Of a stretch of 64,000 nt of DNA, positions 18,750 through 27,903 are shown in pieces. The notes beneath the pieces are model-generated. The model did no database searches. It was not told where the DNA came from and worked only from the letters and a program-made list of their open reading frames with translations. This stretch comes from JAJZQZ01 sp963790415 (lineage in GTDB: Bacteria > Actinomycetota > Thermoleophilia > RBG-16-64-13). The stretch covers positions 806,001-870,000 of the forward strand of contig CAWBOK010000003.1 of NCBI GenBank assembly GCA_963790415.1. The letters run 5' to 3'. Each line of letters starts with the position of its first letter. Positions within the stretch are counted from its first letter, which is position 1. Both the position numbers and the translations under genes were made by a program.

Positions 18750-18879
18750 GGGGGCTCCTCCTGGGTTCGTTTCGTCAACCGGCGAAGTCGTGGGGCGGTG
18801 TTGTGTGACGACTGTCTCCGTCCTCCCGCCTGCCTACCCGTCTCTGGCGTGACGTAATCGTCTCGGCCGGGATGCTTCG

Positions 18880-19573
18880 TCAGCCCTCGTGCTTTCGGAG
18901 CAGGCGCTCGATCTCCTCGACCTGGGCCTGCTGTTGGGCCATGAGGGCCTTGAGCTGCTCCAGCTGCTCCAGCCCGGACTTCGGTTCCTCGCCCTCAGCC
19001 CGATCCTTCTTCGCCGGTGAGAGGAAGAGGTTCGCCAGATAGCCGGTGAACGTGCCGAAGATACCGACACCTACGACCAAGATCAGGACACCCACGATGC
19101 GTCCCGCGTGGGTGATCGGGAAGCGATCGCCGTAGCCCACAGTTGAGGATACCCGCCAGCAACAGCATCAAGAGGGCGCTTCCGGCACGGTCCTTCACCA
19201 GGCTTCGCATGATGCTCCGGATGCCGAGTGCCCTCATCAGGCGATAGACGCGAAGGAGCCGGAAGATCCGCAGGAACTTGAGCTGCGCCAAGGGCAGGCT
19301 GGCGAGCAGGTCGGCCCAGCCGAACTGGCGGAAGAAGCAGCCCTTCCTGTCGTGGGCGGTCGTGATGCGGTAGAGGAAGTCGATCATGAAGATGCCACTC
19401 AGGAGCGCGTTCATGGCGGAGAGGACGCCCGGCAGATTATGGTCCTGCTGGATGAGGTACATCAGAACGATGTTGACGATCGACAGGATCGACAACATGC
19501 CGATGAAGATCTCGTAGCCGGTGTTCTTCAGCTCGTCGGACGGTCGCTCGGGCAACGCGCCTCGCGTTGGCAT
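18880..19573 (-). pseudogene. Voltage-gated ion channel-like protein lacking S5/pore helix
   Basis: From ATG 19573 the frame encodes the S1-S4 part of an ion channel, with an arginine-rich S4 (LKFLRIFRLLRVYRLMRALG), up to LLMLLLAGIL. In a second frame the selectivity filter appears at once: TVGYGDRFPIT, then an S6 helix (VGVLILVVGVGIFGTFTGYL) and a glutamine-rich coiled-coil tail. In intact relatives about 35-40 residues (S5 end, turret, pore helix) lie between these parts. Here they are missing and the frame changes at ~19133-19140. The junction reads as two ends sharing a short TC overlap. As written the protein could not form a pore. It is either a real deletion or an assembly collapse. 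Confidence 0.7.
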
Positions 19574-19619
19574 GGACTACCTCGCTTCAGGACCGGGCAT
19601 GGTGGCGAGAAGCCCGCGT

Positions 19620-21725
19620 CTACGCTGTGGCGGCGGCCCAGTGCTTGAGATTGCGGTATATGGATGCCGCGCCGACAAGTTCCTGCTCGATCAGATCGAA
19701 CTCCGACGGGTACATGAGGAAAGGCCGGCTTTGTTCCCCGCCGAGGCCGCCGTGGTTGCCGACGAGTTCCTCGAAGGCGGCGTTCTGGTCTTCTTCGGGC
19801 CAGTAGGTGCTTATCACCAGGATGTCCGGGCACGTGGGGAAGCCATGGGTGCGAAGCAGGTGACGGCCGGGAGACGATCCATAGACGGCGAGGGGGTCTT
19901 CGCCCTCCACTCGGCCGTCTCCCACGTAGTGACGTCCGCCGTCACCGATCGCCACGGGTCCGTCCTTCTCGGTGGCCACCATCACGAAACCGATGCCGGG
20001 ATGACCGGTCAAGCCGTCGATCAGTCCGGGATTATCTCGCTCCATTTCCTCCAGGGTCACGCGGTGCGGGACCTTGCAGAACGAGATCAGCCCGGTGTTG
20101 CCCGAGGCCAGCACCACCAGGTCCGTGGTGTCGGTCGGGGGGGCGGCGTCGGCCGCGAGTCGGCGCCTGACGGCCTTGCCGATCCGCCCGCGGGCGAACC
20201 CGGATTCCTCCAAGGCGGAATCGACGGTCGACACGTGCTCCCAGTCGCTCTGGCCTTCCGAGACGCCGGCCCCTGCGCCTTCCGTGGCATACGTGCTGGC
20301 GCCGCCCACCGTCGCCCTCTCCCCGAGAAGAGCCTGCACGTGGGATTCCAGGGTGAGCCCGTACCGCTGGAGGAACGTGGCCCCCTGGGTCTGCCCATGG
20401 TCGGAGAGGACCACGAACCGGTAGTCGCGGGCGGCCATCTGCGCCGAGGCCTCGAGCTTCTTGAAGCGGGAATCGAGCTTCCTGAGCACGCTGAGGGCAT
20501 CGTGCCGGTCGAGTCCGGAATGGTGGGCTACTTCGTCGTAGCCGGCGAGGGTGGCGTAGCAGAAGGGCACTCCCGAGAGCATGTCGCCCTCGACTGTGTA
20601 GAGACTGAAGTCGCGCAGGGCCACGGTCATGGCGGCACGCACGAGAGAGTACTGGAAGTGCCGGTTGATGCGCGGCTCCTCCTTGCGGAGGCGTTGTAGC
20701 CACTTGGCTCCGGTCTCCAGCAGGATCTCCCATCCGACCAAGACGAGCGTGCGGGTGAAGTTCGTGGGCGAGAAGAAGAAGGAGCGATAGCTCTCCACTC
20801 TCTCCTCGCGGATGCGGCTTGCTACCAGCATCACCTGGTCGGCATCGCCCGAGAGCATGCTGGCACGGGCTGTGCCCCCGTGAGCCAAGAGTCCCTCGCC
20901 GTCGGACAGGGAGTTCTCGAGGCTCGCGACGTCGCGGGGCTTGCTGGACACCACGACCCGTCCCAGGCTCTTGTCGAACCAGCGGAACGCGGGTATGCCG
21001 GTGTTGTTGCCGTGCAGGATACCGGCTTGGGAGGCGCTGGTCTGCGACGAGAGGTCGCACTCCCAACCCACCAGCGTGTGCGAGCCGGAATCGAGCCAGC
21101 GTTTGAGGGTCGGTGCCTTTCCGCGGGCGATTGCCCGCAGCAGTGCGTCGTGAGACAGTCCGTCGATCTCGAGGAAGATGACCCCCGGTTTGCCTTTGAT
21201 TGAGGAGTCGAGCGTGCGACCTCGCATGCGCCGCTGAAGCCTTCTCCAGAGCTGGACGTCACTGAAGGGGATGAGTCCTAGGAGTATGGTCAGGAGAATG
21301 CTGAGGACTACCGAGTAGACGATGGCCCACCACAGGCCGTCCACTGTCAGGGCGGGCGAGATCCAGGAGACGATGAGGATGATGAGGCCGTTGACCAACA
21401 GAGCCGCCAAGCCCGCCGTCCAGACAGCCACTTTCAGGAAGTAGCGGATAAAGAGCGGCCAGACGACCACGGTCACTACAATGAGGGTGAGCGCGAGGCT
21501 TCCCGGGGTGCGGGCTCCGGCCACCGAGACGCCGGGGACTATCCTGGCTGCGACCCACAGCGCCACGGAGAACAGGAACAGGATCACGATCAGACGAAGG
21601 ACGGCGAGCCCTATCTGCAACCAAAGGGGGCGAGCATGTGTCTCGCCCTCGCGCTCCCCTGAGACCCCCGTCTTGTCGGGGGGTCCGTTCTGCGTTGGTG
21701 ACGCCTTCGGGTCCATGGGCGCCAT
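19620..21725 (-). CDS. PF04020-like membrane domain fused to alkaline-phosphatase-superfamily domain
   Basis: The 701 residues begin with four membrane helices (residues ~28-150) that resemble the stand-alone PF04020-type protein at 2178-2798. A basic linker (RRLQRRMRGRTLD) follows, then a large domain of the phosphodiesterase/phosphoglycerate-mutase/alkaline-phosphatase superfamily. Metal-binding elements are visible: VIFLEIDGLSHDALL, SSQTSASQAGILHGNN (nucleophile region), RFVVLSDHGQTQGATF and GNHGGLGGEQ. The catalytic domain probably follows helix 4 on the cytoplasmic or outer face; its side cannot be decided from the sequence. The substrate is unknown; phosphodiesters of lipid head groups or polymers are candidates. 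It reads in the same direction as the damaged channel gene 46 bases downstream. Confidence 0.8.
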   Translation of the reverse strand: MAPMDPKASPTQNGPPDKTGVSGEREGETHARPLWLQIGLAVLRLIVILFLFSVALWVAARIVPGVSVAGARTPGSLALTLIVVTVVVWPLFIRYFLKVAVWTAGLAALLVNGLIILIVSWISPALTVDGLWWAIVYSVVLSILLTILLGLIPFSDVQLWRRLQRRMRGRTLDSSIKGKPGVIFLEIDGLSHDALLRAIARGKAPTLKRWLDSGSHTLVGWECDLSSQTSASQAGILHGNNTGIPAFRWFDKSLGRVVVSSKPRDVASLENSLSDGEGLLAHGGTARASMLSGDADQVMLVASRIREERVESYRSFFFSPTNFTRTLVLVGWEILLETGAKWLQRLRKEEPRINRHFQYSLVRAAMTVALRDFSLYTVEGDMLSGVPFCYATLAGYDEVAHHSGLDRHDALSVLRKLDSRFKKLEASAQMAARDYRFVVLSDHGQTQGATFLQRYGLTLESHVQALLGERATVGGASTYATEGAGAGVSEGQSDWEHVSTVDSALEESGFARGRIGKAVRRRLAADAAPPTDTTDLVVLASGNTGLISFCKVPHRVTLEEMERDNPGLIDGLTGHPGIGFVMVATEKDGPVAIGDGGRHYVGDGRVEGEDPLAVYGSSPGRHLLRTHGFPTCPDILVISTYWPEEDQNAAFEELVGNHGGLGGEQSRPFLMYPSEFDLIEQELVGAASIYRNLKHWAAATA

Positions 21726-21764
21726 CTTATCAAACCGCCGCGAGGCCCGTGTGCACCGCGCAAG

Positions 21765-22115
21765 TCACCTCAGGAAGAACCACCATACGCCGGCGCCCGC
21801 CCACAGCGCGGTACTCACGGTCAGCACGACGAGGAACATGGGGTGCCGGGTCTTGTGCCGGAAGACGGCGCGGCCGGCCCATCCTCCCGGGAAGCCACCG
21901 ATGAGCGCCAGACCATGCAGCACCAGCTCGGGTGTCCGCAGGCTGCCCGCACGGGCTGCTCGCTTGTCGAGACCGTACACGGCGAAGGTCGTCAGACTCC
22001 AAGCGATGAGCCAAGAGACTACCCGATCGAGCCCCGTGCCCAGCTCCAACACGAGCAACAGGGGTATGCCTATGGCGGCGGCAAGAACGACAGCTCTTCG
22101 GTACGGACTACTCAA
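21765..22115 (-). CDS. DUF1294-family membrane protein
   Basis: The protein has the DUF1294 signature: YGLDKRAARAG, then TPELVLHGLALIGGFPGG and FRHKTRHPMF, between hydrophobic helices. Function is unknown; relatives are small inner-membrane proteins sometimes fused to cold-shock domains. The TTG at 22115 (LSSPYRRAVV) gives 116 residues and an eight-base overlap with the end of the upstream hydrolase gene. An ATG at 22190 would add a repetitive basic segment encoded by the tandem repeat that forms the hydrolase tail. I prefer the shorter form, at moderate certainty. Confidence 0.7.
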   Translation of the reverse strand: MSSPYRRAVVLAAAIGIPLLLVLELGTGLDRVVSWLIAWSLTTFAVYGLDKRAARAGSLRTPELVLHGLALIGGFPGGWAGRAVFRHKTRHPMFLVVLTVSTALWAGAGVWWFFLR

Positions 22116-23112
22116 TCGGAGCCTCGCCGGCGTCACGCGGAGCTTCCTCTGGGTCATCCGGAGCTTCCTCCGGGTCGCACGGAGTCTCATCCGGGGCGCG
22201 CGGCAGTGACAGCGAGGCGCCGGGCGCGACCACGTGCACCTCGACGTCTGGGGCCAGTCGAGCGGCGTGGTGGGCGAATTCTTCGGGCGGTCCCGTCAGG
22301 AGCTCCGGCTTGAGGAGGTGCACGCCCTGCGGCAGGAGCGAGCCCCAATGGATGGGCACCGCGACCCGCGGCCGCAGCAGCTCGAGCGCCCGAGCGGCGT
22401 CGCGGGGGCTCAGGTGGTCCTCCGTCATGCGCCCCCAGCCCCACACGGGCAGCAGGGCTACGTCGATGTGGTCCGAGATCGCCTGCATGCCCTGGAAGAG
22501 AGATGTGTCGCCGGCGAAGTACACCTGCCGGCTCCCCGTGATGAGGAAGCCGACAGCGCCGGTGGGCGGGCTCCAAGGGTACCGCCGCCCATCGTGCTCG
22601 GCGTGGGTGGCAGTGACTTCCAGGGCGCCGACAGTGACCGATTGCCCCGGCGTCATCTCTACCACGTGACGGAAGTGGTAGCGGCGGAGCACGTCGCGGC
22701 CACCCTCGGGCACGAGGAGGGGTGTCTCGGGCGGTATAAGCCACAACGAGGCCGGGTTGAGATGGTCGAGGTGAAAGTGCGACACCACCACTGCATCGAG
22801 GAGTGGCAGCACCCCCAGGTCGAGGTCGGGCGCGTGTCTGCGCAGTGCCCGGAACTGAAAGCGCAGGACCGGATCGGTGAGTATCCTCGTGCCGTCCATG
22901 TCGATCAGCACGGTGGCGTGGCCGACGTACGTGAGCACGAGCTGCCCCGACTCGGAGCCGGACGCCCGACGCATTCTCTGGTCAGGGCTCAGAGGCTGGG
23001 TATCCAGCCGGAGGTTGGCGGCCCGGCGGTAGTAGCGACGCGCATGGTCGGCCGACCACTGTGTGGGAGTCCTGCCGAGGCGCGTCGTCGAGGTTCCGTG
23101 AGTCCCCGCCAT
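22108..23112 (-). CDS. Metallo-beta-lactamase-fold hydrolase (UlaG/NAPE-PLD-like)
   Basis: The MBL motif 1 region reads TYVGHATVLIDMDGTRILTD. The zinc site is VVSHFHLDHLNP (HxHxDH), and later ligands fall in FAGDTSLFQGM and VPIHWGSL. This resembles the UlaG/N-acylphosphatidylethanolamine phospholipase D branch, which cleaves lactones or phosphodiesters; the substrate is unknown. The last 30 residues are an acidic Pro/Glu/Ala/Asp repeat (PEEAPDDPEEAP) encoded by an 18-base tandem repeat. The ATG at 23112 is chosen because the upstream extension has no homology-like content, but no clear ribosome site is seen. Confidence 0.85.
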   Translation of the reverse strand: MAGTHGTSTTRLGRTPTQWSADHARRYYRRAANLRLDTQPLSPDQRMRRASGSESGQLVLTYVGHATVLIDMDGTRILTDPVLRFQFRALRRHAPDLDLGVLPLLDAVVVSHFHLDHLNPASLWLIPPETPLLVPEGGRDVLRRYHFRHVVEMTPGQSVTVGALEVTATHAEHDGRRYPWSPPTGAVGFLITGSRQVYFAGDTSLFQGMQAISDHIDVALLPVWGWGRMTEDHLSPRDAARALELLRPRVAVPIHWGSLLPQGVHLLKPELLTGPPEEFAHHAARLAPDVEVHVVAPGASLSLPRAPDETPCDPEEAPDDPEEAPRDAGEAPIE

Positions 23113-23248
23113 CTTGGCTATGGCCTCGCTGTGCCCATGCCGGCCCGAACATCGATCATTGTTTGTCCGCCCATTCCAAGTGAATCTCCCCAGTTGTGCC
23201 GTGCCGTACGGGGCGGCTCCAACCATATCGTATGCATGCACCTGGAAG

Positions 23249-25812
23249 TCAAGCGTGGGGCGTGCCCAGTTCGCCATGCCGCCGCAGCTTCAGGGTCTCG
23301 AACCAGGCCACGCTGAACAATCCGGCGCCCAGGGCGATGAGCACCTCGATGTATCCGAGAGGCGAGAATCCGAAGAGCGAGCGGGCGGGAGGCAGGGTCA
23401 GCAGCAGGGTCAAGAAGACCCCCGTCGCCGCCATCACCCACCAGAGTGCCTTGTTCCCGCTGCGCAACACGGAGAGTATCGACCGGGACCAGGACAGATT
23501 GGTGAGGATGAGGCCCACGTTCGCCACCACGAGCGTGGTGAACGTCAAGGCCCTGGTCTCGCCCTCCGTGGCTCCGCGGGCAAGCGAGAGCGCGTAGACG
23601 CACGCGACCACCGCGAGGACCACGAGTCCCTGAGTCACACTTGCGCCGATGATGCGGCGGCTGAAAAGGCGCTCGCCCAGCGGGCGGGGCCTGCGACCCA
23701 TGATCGTGGGCTCCTCCTTCTCGGCTTCGAACACCACCGAGCAGGCGGGGTCGATGATCAGCTCGAGGAAGGCGATATGCACCGGCGTCAGCACCAATGG
23801 CGTCCCGAAGAACACGGGCAGCAGCGTCATGCCGGCTATGGGCACGTGCACCGCCAGGATGTAGGCCATGGCCTTCTTGAGGTTGTCGTAGATGCGTCGG
23901 CCGAGCCTCACCCCGGCGACGATGGACGTGAAATCGTCATCTGTGAGGACGATGTCGGAGGCTTCGCGAGCCACGTCGGTGCCTCGTCCGCCCATCGCGA
24001 TACCGATGCCCGCCGCCTTCAGTGCCGGCGCGTCGTTGACGCCGTCGCCCGTCATGCCCACGACTTCACCGTTGGCCTTCAATGCCTGCACCAGGCGGAG
24101 CTTCTGCTCGGGCACCGTGCGGGCGAAGATGGTGGTCGTGCGGATGCGGTCGGCTGAGCTCTTCGTCGCTCATCACCTCCAGCTCCGTCCCGGTGATGAT
24201 GCCGGTGCCCTCGTCCAGTCCCACCTGCCGGGCGATCGCGCGGGCTGTTCCCGGATAGTCCCCCGTGATCATGACCACCCGGATGCCCGCGCTCCGGCAC
24301 TCGGCTACCGACTGACGCACGCCGTCCCGCACCGGATCGGCCAGGCCCACCAGACCCAGGAACTCGAAGTCGAAGTCGTGCTGTGAGGTGGGGAGAGGAT
24401 CGCCTCCGACGACGAGCCCCGTGCGACGCCGAGCACCCTCAGGCCGTCGTCCGTCATGGCCGCCAGTCTCTCGTGCAGCCGCGTGACGTGCGTCGGGTCG
24501 AAATGACAGAGGTCGGCGACCGCTTCCGGAGCGCCCTTGACGGCTATGATCCGCTGCCCCGTGGATGGCGACTGCCACACTCGGGAAAGGGAGAGGAGGT
24601 CGTCCGTGAGCGGATACTCGGCCACCAGATCCCAGTCCTCGTGCAGGTGTTCCGTTCCGGAGAGCGTGGCCGCGCCGAACTCCCGGAAGGCGATCTCCAT
24701 CGGATCGAACGGCTTCCTCTTGCTCGCGAGCATGGCGAACTCCATCAGTTCGTGGAGCTCATCGGGGACGGTCGTCGTCGTCCGTGCCGGGCGAGAAGGT
24801 CGTCGCGCCGTCGTCCAGGCGGGCCACCGACATCCGGTTCTGTGTGAGGGTGCCTGTCTTGTCGACGCACAAGACCGTGACCGAGCCCACGGTCTCCACG
24901 GCGGGCATCCGCCGGGTGAGCACCTGATTCTGCGACAGTCTCCACGCACCGAGGGCGAGGAAGACGGTCAGGACCACGGGGAACTCTTCAGGCAGCATGG
25001 CCATGGCCAGCGTGATGCCCGCCAGGAAACCGTTGAGCCAATCCCCCCGGGTCAGACCGTAGACGATCACCACGAGCGCGCACAGACCCACGCCGACCAG
25101 GGCGAGGATCGAACACCAACCGGTCGATCTCGCGCTGAAGCCGCGTGCGCTCCGGCTCGAGGGTCACCAGGGCCTTGCCGATGGCGCCGATCTCCGTGGC
25201 GGCTCCGGTGGCGCGGACGAGGACGGTTGCCTGACCGCCGACCACGAGCGTGCCGGAGTAGACGAAGCAGGTGCCGTCGCCGCCGGGGCGCGCCTGTTCC
25301 TCGTCCTCGGGCTCGAGCGAGCGGCGCTTCCCGACGGGGACTGATTCTCCGGTCAGCAGCGATTCGTCCACCCGCAGGTTGGAACCGGCCAGCAGCACGG
25401 CATCGGCCGGCACGCGGTCGCCTTCCGCCAGGATCACCAGGTCGCCGGTCACGACCTCCCGCCCCGGGATGCGAAACTCCCGGCCGTCTCGGATGACCAG
25501 CGCGCGGGGGCTCGACAGGTCGCGGAGGGCTTCGAGCGCCCGTTCGGTCTTGTGTTCCTGGTAGAGGGTGATGCCGATGACCACGAACACGAACGTCAGC
25601 AGCAGGAGCGCCTCTTCGACGTCACCGAGCAGGAGGTAGATGGCTCCGCACGCCACCAGCAGCAGAAGCATCGGCTCGCGCAGCACTCCGGCGATCAGCC
25701 CGAGGATGCCGGAACGCTTGGCTGTGGGTAGCTCGTTTGCTCCTTCCGTGAGTAGGCGGCGGGCTGCTTCTTCGTCGCTGAGGCCGAGGAGAGGCTGCGC
25801 GGTCGTGGCCAC
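23249..25812 (-). pseudogene. Cation-transporting P-type ATPase (P2-type), four frameshifts
   Basis: The five frame segments join into one ATPase of about 850 residues. The order is N-terminal domain (LGLSDEEAARRLLTEGANEL), actuator TGES motif (DESLLTGESVPVG), the PEEFPVV helix, the phosphorylation site VLCVDKTGTLTQNRM, the nucleotide domain (VKGAPEAV), the hinge VGMTGDGVNDAPALK, and four C-terminal helices. The breaks lie near 25110, 24781, 24390 and 24153. Three are explained by one extra base and one by a missing base (or two extra). The motifs match Ca2+/Mn2+- or Na+-type pumps of the P2 group; PEEFP in place of PEGLP occurs in bacterial branches. All catalytic motifs are intact, so assembly indels are likelier than decay. 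Confidence 0.85.
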
Positions 25813-25835
25813 GAGCGAGACGACCCGACCCTCTG

Positions 25836-26115
25836 TCAGTCTTCCCCTCCGCCGCCGATGGTGTCCATCAGGCCGCCGAGCAGCCCTCCCTTTTTCTTCT
25901 TCGGTTGCGTCTGGCGGTCGCCGTAGTCCTCGTCATCGCGGGAGATCTTCTCGGTGTCGCGGGAGGTCGGTCCCGGTGCCACCGCCGGTCGTCTCGATGA
26001 TCGTCTCAAGCTCTCCTCGATCGAGCCATACGCCCTTGCATCCGGGGCAGATCTCAACCTCGACGCCGTATTTCTCGACTGCCCGTAGCCGTTCGCCGCA
26101 AACTGGGCATTCCAT
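25836..26115 (-). CDS. TFIIB-type zinc-ribbon protein (frameshifted near 25966)
   Basis: The ATG at 26115, with AGGAGGAGG upstream, begins MECPVCGERLRAVEKYG. A second zinc half-site follows, ICPGCKGVWLDRGELETII, which is the zf-TFIIB (PF13453) pattern of small bacterial proteins. The frame then stops early. Shifting one base near 25966 restores a normal tail, SRDTEKISRDDEDYG then QPKKKKGGLLGGLMDTIGG, as in relatives with an acidic-then-lysine-rich C-terminus. The function is unknown. It lies 23 bases upstream of the P-type ATPase gene on the same strand. Confidence 0.75.
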
Positions 26116-26189
26116 GGTGTTCCTCCTCCTCAGCTGCGTGTCACTAGGCAAGAAACGGGGCTTTACAGGCCACATGCCACCGTCGCTTG

Positions 26190-26304
26190 CTGTGAAGCAT
26201 ATCACGAACATTGTTCTCTTCAGTAGTAAGCTATGCCTTACGTATAGTCGTTACATATATCTAACAGATGTTGTTTGGTATATATAAGGAACGTATCCGA
26301 ATAA
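26190..26304. promoter_or_regulatory. AT-rich promoter region upstream of the zinc-ribbon gene
   Basis: About 115 bases are strikingly AT-rich compared with the rest of the window (for example tatatataagg and acatatatctaac at 26250-26290). They include a short dyad GTAAG-ctatgc-CTTAC near 26227-26242. The stretch lies just upstream of the minus-strand zinc-ribbon/ATPase genes and presumably holds their promoter. Precise -35/-10 boxes cannot be fixed. Confidence 0.4.
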
Positions 26305-26386
26305 GGAGAGCCGCGACAGCAAAGGCGCCGAGGGCTGCGACACGATTGTGTGCGTCACGGCCTTCGGCGCCTGTTGGCGGCTCTTC
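26305..26386. terminator. Long imperfect inverted repeat, probable terminator
   Basis: The outer arms (GAGAGCCGC...GCGGCTCTTC) and an inner, stronger pair (AGGCGCCGAGGGC with GGCCTTCGGCGCCT) form a long stem around a loop of about 20 bases. It lies 22 bases past the end of the minus-strand membrane gene at 26408 and upstream of the zinc-ribbon promoter, as expected for a terminator separating the two units. Confidence 0.6.
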
Positions 26387-26407
26387 AGCGATTGGTGATC
26401 TCAGCGG

Positions 26408-26989
26408 CTAGCGTGATGAGATCCGTCGATCCCGCCTCCGGTCTGCCCATTCCTCGAACACTCCGAGGCTGAGGCCGAAGAGAAGGTACGCGGAGAGGAC
26501 CATCCAGAGACGGAAACCGTCGGCCTCCCCGTTGTAGAAGACCTTGTAGATCCGGGAATCGAAGTAGAGGGTCTCGAACGCCGTGGATGCGCCGAGCATG
26601 ACGCTTGTAAGAGGCAGCACCACGTACTGCATCACCAGCCACAGGACGCCACCGTAAACGAGGCCGCTGAGCACCGGCTCGACCTTTACGTACGAGAACG
26701 TGTACGCCCATACTGCGCCGAAGAGAGCTGCCACCGCCAAATGGGTGAGAAGCCCAACAAGGATGACCGTCGTGCCGGTCGTGAAGGCCCCATACCAGAT
26801 GGATCCGATGAGCTCGAGCGGTCGGAAGAATCCGTCGCCCGTGATGGCCATCGCCACCATGAGAAAGAGGGCCATGACCGCGCTTGCCACCAGGCCGCCG
26901 ATGATGCCGTGCTGCCAGGCGACCGTTCTGTGGGCGGCAAGCCGCCTATCTAGCGAACGGTCTATGGAGAGTTCTGCCATGTCGTTCAC
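26408..26989 (-). CDS. Four-helix membrane protein, unknown function
   Basis: The 193 residues start with a charged segment (SIDRSLDRRLAAHR), followed by four clear membrane helices at roughly residues 28-50, 72-100, 106-128 and 160-180, and end in a basic tail (RRRDRRISSR). The family is not recognised; the layout (W-Y-G-x-x near helix 2, V-x-S-G-L-V-Y-G-G near helix 3) resembles uncharacterised YagU-like membrane proteins. A dyad operator at 27073-27109 lies ~90 bases upstream, suggesting specific regulation. A strong hairpin follows the gene, so it is probably transcribed alone. Confidence 0.7.
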   Translation of the reverse strand: MNDMAELSIDRSLDRRLAAHRTVAWQHGIIGGLVASAVMALFLMVAMAITGDGFFRPLELIGSIWYGAFTTGTTVILVGLLTHLAVAALFGAVWAYTFSYVKVEPVLSGLVYGGVLWLVMQYVVLPLTSVMLGASTAFETLYFDSRIYKVFYNGEADGFRLWMVLSAYLLFGLSLGVFEEWADRRRDRRISSR

Positions 26990-27072
26990 CTCCCAGAGGG
27001 TGCCCGCCGCAAGGGTCGAAGCGGGCGTGCCACGAGCCAGTCCAACGTGGACGGGCCGGTGGTGTATGTCTA

Positions 27073-27109
27073 CCGTTTACACTTCCCTCATGATAGTAAG
27101 GGTAAACGG
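27073..27109. promoter_or_regulatory. Operator-like dyad upstream of the 26408-26989 membrane gene
   Basis: Perfect arms CCGTTTAC (27073-27080) and GTAAACGG (27102-27109) extend inward imperfectly to a TCATGA centre, so the whole 37 bases form a dyad. This is the size of a site for a dimeric regulator. The regulator is unknown. Confidence 0.45.
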
Positions 27110-27166
27110 AAGGCGTGGCGGCCGGATTCGATCACGCGGCAACCGTCAGGAGACGCTGAAGTTCGC

Positions 27167-27862
27167 TCAGATGTCGCTCGCCCTCTCTGTGACCTGACCG
27201 CGCAGGTTCATGATCAGGAAGTAGGAGCTGACCGCCAGCACCCATGCCGGGAACACGAAGGTCACCAGCTGAAAGTAGCCCACGCTCAGCAGCAGGATCA
27301 GCGCCAGCGCATACGTAGCCAGAGCCCAGGCGCGATGCATCAGACCGGTGCGCATCCAGATGGTCGCTAGAGAGATCATGAACACGCCCGCCATACGGAT
27401 GGCATAGATGTTGACGATGTCGTACATCACCGCTCGGCTGTACGTGTACAAGCCGCCGTCTGTCAGGATGCTCGGCTGACTTGCGTACGCTTTGAGCAGT
27501 CCGCCGGCGAGGGCTGCGCCCGCAAAGGTCATGGCCAGAAACAGCAGGCCGCTACCCAGGAACACTGTTGCAAAGAAGCGGTCTTCCAGGGCGCCAAGAC
27601 GGTCGCGGATCACGCCGATGAACCACAGGAAGGCAATGCCGGAGAAGGGCACCAGGTTCAGAGCCAGAGAGACCTTATCCGCGTTGGTCTCGAGCCAGGC
27701 ATTGTCGGCCTGTATGTCGGCAGGTATCGAGACACGGATGAGCGCCAGGGCGGAGCCGTAGAGCAGCGCGAAGAGGATACCGGCGATGGCCGCCGAGCGC
27801 GGTGCTTTGAGCGACTTGATGATCTCTGTGCGTTGAGAATCGGATATGGCGCGTCTTTTCAA
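27167..27862 (-). CDS. Six-helix membrane protein, unknown function
   Basis: The 231 residues start at a TTG (LKRRAISDSQRTEII) after a purine-rich GAGAGA stretch. About six membrane helices follow. A conserved-looking NADKVSLALNLVPFSGIAF segment precedes helix 2, and IRDRLGALEDRFFATVF precedes helix 3. The pattern is that of uncharacterised DUF4386-like or related integral membrane proteins, which have no known activity. A longer in-frame extension upstream would run through the NUDIX gene and is not coding. It lies 41 bases downstream of the NUDIX gene on the same strand and may be cotranscribed. Confidence 0.65.
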   Translation of the reverse strand: MKRRAISDSQRTEIIKSLKAPRSAAIAGILFALLYGSALALIRVSIPADIQADNAWLETNADKVSLALNLVPFSGIAFLWFIGVIRDRLGALEDRFFATVFLGSGLLFLAMTFAGAALAGGLLKAYASQPSILTDGGLYTYSRAVMYDIVNIYAIRMAGVFMISLATIWMRTGLMHRAWALATYALALILLLSVGYFQLVTFVFPAWVLAVSSYFLIMNLRGQVTERASDI

Positions 27863-27903
27863 GGAGTCTCTCTTTCCTGTGTCGCATGACGGATGGGGCC
27901 CTC

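Noticed and set aside
22108..22200. Repeats as a CRISPR-like array
   Set aside because: The units are contiguous, coding and without unique spacers.
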